Shown here: piece by piece, positions 45,217 through 52,253 of the stretch
Layout of the letters: the number at the start of each line of letters is the position of its first letter
Numbering within the stretch: position 1 is the first letter of the stretch
Source of the DNA: Chloroflexota bacterium
GTDB taxonomy: Bacteria; Chloroflexota; Ktedonobacteria; Ktedonobacterales; JACDGC01
Length of the DNA stretch: 64,000 bases
Direction: 5' to 3'
Assembly (NCBI GenBank): GCA_021778805.1
Contig: JAJYBV010000004.1
Location: forward strand, 1-64,000
Notes under the pieces: model-generated
What the model was told of the DNA's origin: nothing
The model's database searches: none
Seen by the model: only the letters and a program-made list of their open reading frames with translations
Program-made: the position numbers and the translations under genes

Positions 45217-45246
45217 TTGCGTCATTTCGCTGATAATCTGTATAAT
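45217..45246 (+). promoter_or_regulatory. Candidate promoter of the two-component pair
   Basis: A perfect -10 box TATAAT (45241-45246) has TTGCGT (45217-45222) at 18-nt spacing. It lies about 130 nt before the response-regulator start. Confidence 0.4.
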
Positions 45247-45377
45247 TAGGTCAGTTAATTTATAGTAAATGATACTGTTTTGCTCGAATTATGAAGGATG
45301 CGCCATTGCGCACATGTTGGCAGCGCAGGAAAGGATGGTGTAGCGCAGAGTAAAGCAAGCGAATGTGAGAGGTAAAT

Positions 45378-45830
45378 ATGGCAAAATTAGTTTTGCTTGT
45401 AGAGGATGATCGGGATTTGCGTGAATTGCTTGCCCAAGCGCTGCCTTATTTTGGCGCTTTTCAGGTGGTTACTGCAGAAAACGGCGATATTGGCTTGGAA
45501 AAAGCCTGTACGCTTGTACCGGATTGTATTGTGCTGGATGTAAAAATGCCGGGCTTAAATGGATTAGAGGTTGCCCGTGCGCTGCGCGGAGACAGCTCTA
45601 CCGAAAACATACCTATAGTTATTTTATCAGCGATGGCGCAGGATTTTGATGTGTTTGCCGGTCTGGCTTCCGGCGCAGACAAATACTTGCTAAAACCAAC
45701 GAAACCCCAAGTACTTGCCGCTGCAATTATTGAATCTATGAGTATTGCAGCGGGTGAACGTGATAGGATGTATAGTGAGTTTGCTCAAAAAAGTGAGGAA
45801 CGAGATGAAAACGTCGAACCAAGAATTTGA
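45378..45830 (+). CDS. Response regulator, receiver domain only
   Basis: A 150-aa CheY-like protein. The acidic pair is in VEDDRD, the phospho-accepting Asp54 in VLDVKMPG, the conserved Ser in VILSAMAQ, and the Lys in LLKPTK. There is no DNA-binding output domain, and about 25 extra residues follow the receiver. It overlaps the next gene, a histidine kinase, by 26 nt, so the pair should form one pathway. Confidence 0.9.
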   Translation: MAKLVLLVEDDRDLRELLAQALPYFGAFQVVTAENGDIGLEKACTLVPDCIVLDVKMPGLNGLEVARALRGDSSTENIPIVILSAMAQDFDVFAGLASGADKYLLKPTKPQVLAAAIIESMSIAAGERDRMYSEFAQKSEERDENVEPRI

Positions 45831-47220
45831 AATAAATTCAGCCCCGCAAGAGCTTGATACTGCGCGAGGTCTTAGTTTATCCCGTTATGTCAGTGTATTA
45901 TTTGCTGTTGTAACAATATTGCTGATGACCGGAAGGCTGGTTTTAAATCATGTGCAGCTTGGCCACTTCAGCCGCGTCATTGTTATGGTTGCCGCGGCAA
46001 ATATCATCAGCATAAATTTGTACTTTTTTGCGTATTATCTTACCGCGTTTAAAAAAGGGAATTGGGCGGGCCGTTTCATTATTCTGGCGTTTCTTATCTC
46101 GTTGTTTTCGGTGCAGGCGTACCGCGTTTCACAATATGGATTAGATCCGCTAACAATAGCCAGTTTTACCGCAGAGTTAATTCCTATTGGGCTAGCAAGT
46201 GTGCTGGATGGTTCAGCGCTTATGTTTACAACAACAGTTATTATCAACATTGCGACTGCGGTTATTATTTTTATCATCGGCGGGAAGAACGCCCAATTTT
46301 CCTATTTAGTGTATGGAGCCTACGCAATTAACTTTGCGGTAGATTGGCTGATTGCAATGCTGGTATTTTTGGCGTCTACACTGTATAATCGCGCTTTGCT
46401 TGAAGTAGGGGCATTAAAACAGGCATATGAACGATCTGTGCAGTTAGAGAAGCTGAAAGATCAATTTATTACCCATGTCAATCATGAGCTGCGCACACCG
46501 ATTATGACGATGCAGGGCACTATCGAATTTTTAGGCGAGGCGCGCGATTCGCTGCCGGAATCTGCGCAAAATGATTTAATTCAGCAGGCGCGCCGCAACG
46601 CTCAGCGCTTGGTAGATTTGTTAAACAGCATTTTAGACGCCCGCCAAATTGAACGCCGTGTTGCAACTATGGAGACCGAGCCGGCGCACGCCCTGACATT
46701 AGCCAAAGCAGCGGTAGAAATTATCGATCCTTTGCAAGAGCGTGGCATTCAAATTACCGGTGATTCGCATATTTTTGCCATGGGACAGAAAACGGCGATC
46801 CTGCAAATTCTAACGAATTATCTTTCCAATGCGGTGAAATATTCTCCCGCCGGCGCACCGATTGCAATTTTTATTACGAAGGTTTCCGCGCCGGAACACA
46901 GAAGAGGCCGCCGCAAAGCTGAACAGGTAGTATTCAGCGTACAAGACGGCGGCCCGGGAGTGCCTCCCAATCAGATACCGTTGTTATTTAACCGGTTTGT
47001 CCGGCTGGAACATCATTTAGCTTCAAATATTCCGGGCAACGGCCTCGGGTTGTACCTCAGCAAAATATTAGCCGAATCAATGGATGGCTCTGTAGGCGTA
47101 GAAAGCCCTGCGGCGGATGGCGCAGGCAGTATTTTCTGGCTGAAATTGCCGGCCGCGCAGGTTGCGGATGACGAAGATACCGCTCCGCGCCCGGCTATTG
47201 CGCAAATTGTTTCCAATTAA
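45805..47220 (+). CDS. Membrane sensor histidine kinase
   Basis: A 471-aa kinase with six or so membrane helices in the first 200 residues, a short coiled linker, HisKA with the phospho-accepting His227 (HVNHELRTPIMTM), and HATPase_c with NYLSNAVKYSP, VQDGGPGVP and GNGLGLYLSKI. The frame opens at 45745, but GAGGA lies just before ATG 45805, inside the end of the response-regulator gene. The stop overlaps that of the convergent universal-stress gene. Confidence 0.9.
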   Translation: MKTSNQEFEINSAPQELDTARGLSLSRYVSVLFAVVTILLMTGRLVLNHVQLGHFSRVIVMVAAANIISINLYFFAYYLTAFKKGNWAGRFIILAFLISLFSVQAYRVSQYGLDPLTIASFTAELIPIGLASVLDGSALMFTTTVIINIATAVIIFIIGGKNAQFSYLVYGAYAINFAVDWLIAMLVFLASTLYNRALLEVGALKQAYERSVQLEKLKDQFITHVNHELRTPIMTMQGTIEFLGEARDSLPESAQNDLIQQARRNAQRLVDLLNSILDARQIERRVATMETEPAHALTLAKAAVEIIDPLQERGIQITGDSHIFAMGQKTAILQILTNYLSNAVKYSPAGAPIAIFITKVSAPEHRRGRRKAEQVVFSVQDGGPGVPPNQIPLLFNRFVRLEHHLASNIPGNGLGLYLSKILAESMDGSVGVESPAADGAGSIFWLKLPAAQVADDEDTAPRPAIAQIVSN

Positions 47221-48098
47221 TCCGGATTTGCGGGATTAATCAGCAGTACCGGCAGCGCAACTCGGTGCAGCACAGATTCCGCAACACTGCCAAACGCTAA
47301 TTTCTCCGGTCCGGTTCTGCCATGGGTTGCCATTGCAACCAAGTCTACACCGTGCGCCGGATCGGTGGCGTAATGCTGAATTTGCGCTACGGGGTCGCCC
47401 CAAAGCGTTTTCACACGAACGGCAAACCCTTCTTTTTGCATCCGCTGCTGCATGCTGAACAGATATGTTTCGCTTTGATGCGACAGATCCTCGGTTTTTT
47501 TGGGATCATGCGATGTTGTTGGAATAACTTGCAGAAGCGTTACTGCGCCGTGAAATACCTTGGCAATTGTTGCGGCGTATGGCAGAACGGTTTCCGCCAG
47601 CGGCGCGCCATCCAGGGGAATTAACAGCGAAAAAGGCTCTGCGCTAACGTTCTTGGCAAAGGTGAGTTCAGAAACTTTTAAAATCATGGTGGGAATATGC
47701 GATTTACGCGCAACATCTTCCGCAACACTGCCCATCGCAATTCGCGCTAAACCGGTGCGGCCGTGGCTGGTCATAAGGATGAAATCCGATTTCAATTCAT
47801 GGGCCTTCGCGCAAATAGTGTCGGACGGCACACCAACCTCTACATGCGCTTCTACATTCAGCTGGCCGAGCGTTTGACGGTGTTTTATATCATGCAGATA
47901 AGCGCTGCTGGTGTCTATGCCGCTATCTACCTGATAGGAAATGACTTGAGGATAATCATATGTGCCGGCCATCGTTGAAATTGTGATGACGGTTAATAAA
48001 TCAATTCGGGAATCCGGTGATTCACGGGCGATTTGCGCCGCTGCTCCCAGCGCGTATTCCGCCAGCTGCGAGCCATCAAGTGGAACTAATATACGCAT
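47217..48098 (-). CDS. Tandem universal stress protein (two UspA domains)
   Basis: A 293-aa protein made of two UspA folds. Each has a start strand (RILVPLDGSQLAEYAL; SLLIPLDGAPLAETVL) and the ATP-binding end G-x2-G-x8-G-S/T (SHGRTGLARIAMGSVAEDV; THGRTGPEKLAFGSVAESV), so ATP binding is expected in both. The upstream ATG at 48116 is less likely; GAGAGG lies 8 nt before ATG 48098. It is convergent with the kinase gene. Confidence 0.9.
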   Translation of the reverse strand: MRILVPLDGSQLAEYALGAAAQIARESPDSRIDLLTVITISTMAGTYDYPQVISYQVDSGIDTSSAYLHDIKHRQTLGQLNVEAHVEVGVPSDTICAKAHELKSDFILMTSHGRTGLARIAMGSVAEDVARKSHIPTMILKVSELTFAKNVSAEPFSLLIPLDGAPLAETVLPYAATIAKVFHGAVTLLQVIPTTSHDPKKTEDLSHQSETYLFSMQQRMQKEGFAVRVKTLWGDPVAQIQHYATDPAHGVDLVAMATHGRTGPEKLAFGSVAESVLHRVALPVLLINPANPD

Positions 48099-48391
48099 AG
48101 TATTCGCCTCTCTCATTCCCGGTGTTTCCGCTCAGCCAATCCCTTTTGCGGCGCCGCTTTTCTGTTAGTATGTTCCGGGAATGATCCTTTCTATGTACAG
48201 CATACACCCGCGCGATCTCAATGTTGTCACAAACGGCGGCGGCGCTGTCACAACCGTTACACAGCTGCGGCTCCGCAGAAATTGTGTTGATAATTTTTCT
48301 TGCGCGAAGCGCCGTGATGATTTCATTCCAGCGGCTGCGCGCCTAGCCAAAACGCTATTTTGCGCCGCGGTGTTTTCTGTTGCGCGCCGAG

Positions 48392-49126
48392 TTATGGAAG
48401 ACCCAAAAAACCTTTTTTGCGGCGCGTTAGTGTCTCTAAAAGCAGCGCCGCGGCGATAGTGATAGCGCCGCCGATACCTAAATATAAGCCGCGATACGCA
48501 GGTTTCAGCGCGTTCGCTTCCGATAGAACCGGAAAGGCGTGCATCTGTGTATATATTGCTATACTTCCTATAGCCACAATGGCGACGCTGGGCAGCAGGA
48601 ACAGCCCTAAACAGCCCAGCATGGCAAAACAGCCCATGCGGGAGTGCAGCAGTATCAGCAGCGCAGCCAGCGCCGCAAAAACAGCCACATCAATGGTTCC
48701 GGCCCGGACTAAAGTGTTGTTGAGGAAGATGAGTTTTCCATTGGCGCCATAACCCCACGGCTGCGCAAGTGAAACATAGATCATGCTGATTCCTGCCGCC
48801 AGTAGCAGATGTTGCAGGGGCAGCCGGAAAGATGATTTGTGTTTGCGGCTTTGCCGGCCGCTCTTTTGCTCTGACTGCCCAAAAGGTGTATATTCTTTAT
48901 AGGAAGCAGATTGCGGATCATTGGCGCCGGGGATATTCCATGGCTCCGGCGCGGCGCTGCCTTTGGGCAGATTGTTTTGCGCCGGGGCGCCATAGCCGGT
49001 TGGCTGGGTATTTTGCTGCGAAAGCGGGCGGGTGTTGGCGCCGCTGTATTGCCGGAAAGCTTGGTTGGCGCTGTTATTGGCGCCGCTGTTTTCCGGCGGA
49101 AATATATACGGTGGAGTGCTGCCCAT
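48392..49126 (-). CDS. Membrane protein with a Gln/Asn/Pro-rich N-terminal tail
   Basis: A 244-aa protein of no recognised family. The first 100 residues are low-complexity and polar with many Asn, Gln, Pro and Ser, ending in a basic stretch (GRQSRKHKSS). Four membrane helices follow (about 106-125, 145-162, 168-192 and 213-233). The tail would be cytoplasmic. The upstream gap (to the USP gene, 48099-48391) shows no feature. Confidence 0.6.
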   Translation of the reverse strand: MGSTPPYIFPPENSGANNSANQAFRQYSGANTRPLSQQNTQPTGYGAPAQNNLPKGSAAPEPWNIPGANDPQSASYKEYTPFGQSEQKSGRQSRKHKSSFRLPLQHLLLAAGISMIYVSLAQPWGYGANGKLIFLNNTLVRAGTIDVAVFAALAALLILLHSRMGCFAMLGCLGLFLLPSVAIVAIGSIAIYTQMHAFPVLSEANALKPAYRGLYLGIGGAITIAAALLLETLTRRKKGFLGLP

Positions 49127-49300
49127 AGTTTGTTTTATCCTTTATGTTCTGAACATTCCGGCAATTCTGCGTTTTTCGCGGAAGCGGCCAAAAGGTTCAT
49201 AGGGCCTCCGTGCCCTGTGTGGAATCTGTCGCATAAAACTGTTTTTCCAATGTTTCGGTACAGATCTCTTGATCATATTGTATCAGAAATATGATTCATT

Positions 49301-49395
49301 AGAGATCTGAGCTTAAAAAGGAATAGGGGGAATTGGGGATACGGAAGGGGCGGAAGCCCCTTGCGCGGGGATTGGGGCGCCACCAAAAATATCTT
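49301..49395 (-). repeat. Family A copy with a GATCTGAGCTTAAAAAGG flank (minus orientation)
   Basis: On the minus strand the core reads TTGGTGGCGCCCCAATCCCC, GCGCAAGGGGCTTCCGCCCC, TTCCG. The flank GATCTGAGCTTAAAAAGGAA recurs in similar form at 49755-49775 and 60519-60537. 49127-49300 has no gene. Confidence 0.75.
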
Positions 49396-49434
49396 TAATT
49401 TTAAAATATTCCACGGGCAATATTGGCAGCCGGG

Positions 49435-49735
49435 CAGCAAGGGCGACCGCAAGGGTCGCCCCTACCGGATTGCATTGCCTCAGGTGTACCGTGCAGTGTA
49501 TGCTATAAAACAAATGATATGTGGCATCGCTTGTGCTTCGGAGCGGTGTGGGCGCCAAGGGTGGCCATAAAACGAACACCACACGATGAATCGTGTGGCT
49601 TGTTTCCCCACCTCCACCCACGTGTACCGTGCAGTGTTTGTTCAACAACAGGCACTATGGGACACTCAATATACTCCATTATGCTGGTCTTTATCCTGAT
49701 GAAAATATCAAAGACCATTAGCAGATTTTAGAAGA
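49435..49735 (+). repeat. Longest family B composite element
   Basis: In order: GGGCGACCGCAAGGGTCGCC with CCTACCGGATTGCAT, GGTGTACCGTGCAGTGT, GCTTGTGCTTCGGAGCGGTG, GTGGCCATAAAACGAACACC, the hairpin CCACACGATGAATCGTGTGG (49579-49598), TTGTTTCCCCACCTCCACCC, GTGTACCGTGCAGTGTTTGT, and a tail with ATCCTGATGAAAATATCAAA. The copy at 6560-6830 has the same order. Long frames here on both strands are repeat-derived. Confidence 0.85.
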
Positions 49736-49749
49736 TATGATTCATTAGA

Positions 49750-49835
49750 GATCTTCGCCTAAAAAAGATCTGAGGGGAATCGGGGGATACCCCCAACCCC
49801 CGTTAGGAGGCTGGCTGCCTCGTGATTGATGTATG
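49750..49835 (+). repeat. Related GC-rich repeat with an AGGAGGC/GCCTC hairpin
   Basis: AGATCTGAGGGGAATCGGGG, GATACCCCCAACCCCCGT, then AGGAGGCTGGCTGCCTCGTGA. It matches the block before and including the terminator at 60519-60597 in layout. It fills the gap before the patatin gene. Confidence 0.55.
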
Positions 49836-49878
49836 TTTAGGCCAATAGTAATGCCGATAGGAAGCTGTGAACTGAATA

Positions 49879-50808
49879 ATGATAGATAGCGCTCGTGTAT
49901 ATTGGGATGAATTATTGCGCGCAATTCGGCGGGCGCTGCCCGAAAAAACTCCCCACGCGCAGGCAGACGCCGAGGCGAAAACCGAGGAGCGTGAATGTAC
50001 GGCGTTCGTGCTTTTAGGCGGGGGATCGCATGGCGCGGCGCAGGCCGGGGCGCTGAGTGAGCTGGTGGCGCAAGGGATTACGCCGGATATTGTAATTGGC
50101 GTTTCCGCGGGGTCTTGGAATGGGGCGTTTTGGACGCTGAACCCAACGGCTATGCGCGCGCGGGTGCTGGAAGCAATTTGGGCCTCGGCGAACAGCCGCG
50201 AATTGCTTGGCGCGGTTCCGTGGCGCGCTGCAATTACCGCGGTGACGAACCATGGCGCGATTTATGATAACGATGGCATGCGCAAATTTGCCGAACGGCA
50301 TTTAGGGTCCCTTACATTTGCGGATACCCGCATACCTCTGCGCATTTTAAGCGTGAATGTTTCCCGCGGCCTGCCGGCGCTGCTGAACACGGGATCGCTG
50401 ATCGACGCAGTGCTGGCTTCCTCGGCGATTCCGGGTGTGTTTCCTCCGGTGGAGATAAGCGGCGACCGGTATGTGGATGGCGGGCTGATGGAGGAAGCCG
50501 CTTGTGACGCCGCTGTGGCGTATGGCGCCACAACCATCTATGTGATATCTTGCGGATCGATGACCGGGCGTATTGCGAAAATTGATACGATGACGGATTT
50601 ACTGAATCGCTCGCTGGAGGTCAACGGGCATTTTCGCTTTTTGCGGATGGTTGATGAATTGCGGCGGCGCAATATCAATGCGATTGCCATTCACCCGGAA
50701 ATACCTTTTTACAGCGCGCTGGACTTTGATCGCAGCGGTGACCTGATTCAGGCGGGGCATATCGCTGCGCGCGCAGCCCTGGCTGAAATTGCCGCCGCCG
50801 CACAATAA
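49879..50808 (+). CDS. Patatin-like phospholipase
   Basis: A 309-aa lipid acyl hydrolase-like protein. The oxyanion loop LGGGSHGAAQAGAL, the nucleophile Ser76 in GVSAGSWNG and the catalytic Asp200 in DGGLMEEA form the Ser-Asp dyad of patatins. The RSSA-type bacterial branch is likely. No signal peptide is seen, so it probably acts on membrane phospholipids from the cytoplasm. No strong ribosome site precedes the ATG. No partner gene is adjacent. Confidence 0.88.
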   Translation: MIDSARVYWDELLRAIRRALPEKTPHAQADAEAKTEERECTAFVLLGGGSHGAAQAGALSELVAQGITPDIVIGVSAGSWNGAFWTLNPTAMRARVLEAIWASANSRELLGAVPWRAAITAVTNHGAIYDNDGMRKFAERHLGSLTFADTRIPLRILSVNVSRGLPALLNTGSLIDAVLASSAIPGVFPPVEISGDRYVDGGLMEEAACDAAVAYGATTIYVISCGSMTGRIAKIDTMTDLLNRSLEVNGHFRFLRMVDELRRRNINAIAIHPEIPFYSALDFDRSGDLIQAGHIAARAALAEIAAAAQ

Positions 50809-50978
50809 ACATTTGCTTGCAGAACTGTTTTTGCGGCTTTGGTGGATTGTGCCGCTTTGTCCTACATTTGCTTGGTCCTGCGTAAACTCTGTCCTATTTG
50901 GGTAAGTTTTCTGAAACGGTTAAAGTTTCCAGCTTGAAAGGACTTCCCAAAATGGGGACCCCTTTATAATTACAGGAA

Positions 50979-51004
50979 AAGGTGATCACGTTTGCGATCA
51001 CCTT
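50979..51004 (+). promoter_or_regulatory. 9-bp perfect inverted repeat before the DinD-like gene
   Basis: AAGGTGATC (50979-50987) and GATCACCTT (50996-51004) are perfectly inverted around 8 nt, ending 17 nt before the start codon. It could be an operator or a leader hairpin close to the ribosome site AAAGGA. It does not resemble a known LexA box. Confidence 0.45.
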
Positions 51005-51021
51005 GAGAAAGGAAATAACCA

Positions 51022-51469
51022 ATGAATGATAACTTGCCAGTGCCAGCATTAATTCAGTTTGAGGAAATTCGACACACGGATGATCTAGGCGAATACTGGA
51101 CGGCCCGCGAATTGCAAAAAATCCTTGGCTATGCTTCATGGGATAAATTCGATGGGGCCATTGATGATGCAATAGCCGTATGTGCAAGAGAAGGTGAGGA
51201 GTCAGTAAAAAATAACTTTTCCCGTTCGGGAAAAGTTTCTGGAAAACGAGGCCCAACACAAAAAGATTACCGGATTACCCGCCATGCTTGCTATCTGATA
51301 GCAATGTCCTGCGATGGCAATAAAACAGAAGTAGCCCTGGCCAAAATTTATTTTGCGGTGGCCGTTGAGCTATGCGCAATTATTGAAAGAGCAAAAGGTA
51401 CGGCTGCGGATTGAATTGGAAAATCAGCTAGGGCTATGGGCGCAATTAGAAGAGCCTGATGAACAATAG
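51022..51469 (+). pseudogene. Truncated, probably frameshifted DinD-like gene
   Basis: The first 115 residues match the DinD/BRO-N type: FEEIRHTDDLGEYWTARELQ, LGYASWDKF and DYRITRHACYLIAMSC, then ALAKIYFAV. DinD proteins are about 270 aa; this frame stops at 51412-51414 after 130. The +1 frame stays open across the stop to TAG 51467-51469, reading LLKEQKVRLRIELENQLGLW, a plausible helical continuation. One base change near 51360 would explain this. A repeat cluster starts right after, which may have removed the rest. Confidence 0.6.
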
Positions 51470-51504
51470 GGCTTTTTGGGAATATTGTTAAAAAAATAAT
51501 GTTA

Positions 51505-51604
51505 TGGCGGCGCTTGTGCTTTGGAGCGGTGTAGTGGCAAGGTGGCCACAAAACGAACACCACACGATGAATCGTGTGGCTTGTTTCCCCACCTCCACCA
51601 CCCA
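51505..51604 (+). repeat. Family B element fragment
   Basis: GGCGGCGCTTGTGCTTTGGA, GTGGCCACAAAACGAACACC, the CCACACGAT/ATCGTGTGG hairpin and TTGTTTCCCCACCTCCACCA, as in the other copies. Confidence 0.8.
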
Positions 51605-51672
51605 TATCGCTATGCGTAATACTCATTATTTGGCATGAATTGCGTTATTTATACATACGCTGCACGGTACAC

Positions 51673-51740
51673 ATTGAGGCTATGCAATCCGGTAGGGGCG
51701 ACCCTTGCGGTCGCCCCTACCGGATTGCATAGCCATCAAT
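51673..51740. repeat. Near-perfect 68-bp inverted repeat (26-bp perfect arms)
   Basis: Left arm 51678-51703 (begins GGCTATGCAATCC, ends GGTAGGGGCGACC) and right arm 51709-51734 are exact reverse complements around the loop CTTGC. After a one-base bulge the pairing goes on for five more (ATTGA/TCAAT). Single arms of this block occur at 31427, 49441 and 57706; only here are both arms complete. Confidence 0.9.
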
Positions 51741-51774
51741 ATTTCCTTGGGGAAATTTTAAAATAAAAGAGATT

Positions 51775-52068
51775 TTGGGAGGCGCCCCAAACCCCGCGCA
51801 AGGGGCTACCGCCCCTTACGAATCCCCATGTGTATCGTGTGGTGGTTGTTTTATAAGAGATTTTTGGGAGGCGCCCCAAACCCCGCGCAAGGGGCTACCG
51901 CCCCTTACGAATCCCCGGTGGTGGTTGTTTAAAAAATAATATTTGGGAGGCGCCCCAAACCCCGCGCAAGGGGCTACCGCCCTTACGAATCCCCGGCGGT
52001 GGTTGTTAAAAATAATATTGGGAGGCGCCCCAAACCCCGCGCAAAGGGCATTCGCCCCTTGCGAATCC
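51775..52068 (+). repeat. Family A tandem array, four units, period 89/78/76 bp
   Basis: CTTACGAAT (or CTTGCGAAT) recurs at 51815, 51904, 51982 and 52058. Cores read TTGGGAGGCGCCCCAA, CCCCGCGCAAGGGGCTACCG and CCCCTTACG. Linkers shorten along the array, from GTGTATCGTGTGGTGGTTGT to GGTGGTGGTTGT, by loss of the middle part. The interval 52069-52253 has no other feature. Confidence 0.9.
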
Positions 52069-52253
52069 CTGAATAAGTACCTATTTTTAAGCTAAAAACT
52101 TCGGGATTTTCGCGCTTTGGTTGCTGAACCATGCGTTTAAGTAGGTGTACTTATTTGTCGCCTGTTCGGCGCCTATTTGCAGGCTGGTGTATGATGGTTA
52201 TGAAGGTCGCTAAAGGGACGATTCGCGACTGGCATGGTAAGGAGACACCAAAA

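Noticed and set aside
49313-49731. Frames of 70-111 codons on both strands
   Set aside because: They cover the family A and B copies and have no ribosome site or recognisable protein pattern.
50979-51004. LexA (SOS) box before the DinD-like gene
   Set aside because: The inverted repeat AAGGTGATC/GATCACCTT matches neither the CTG-N10-CAG nor the GAAC-N4-GTTC type.
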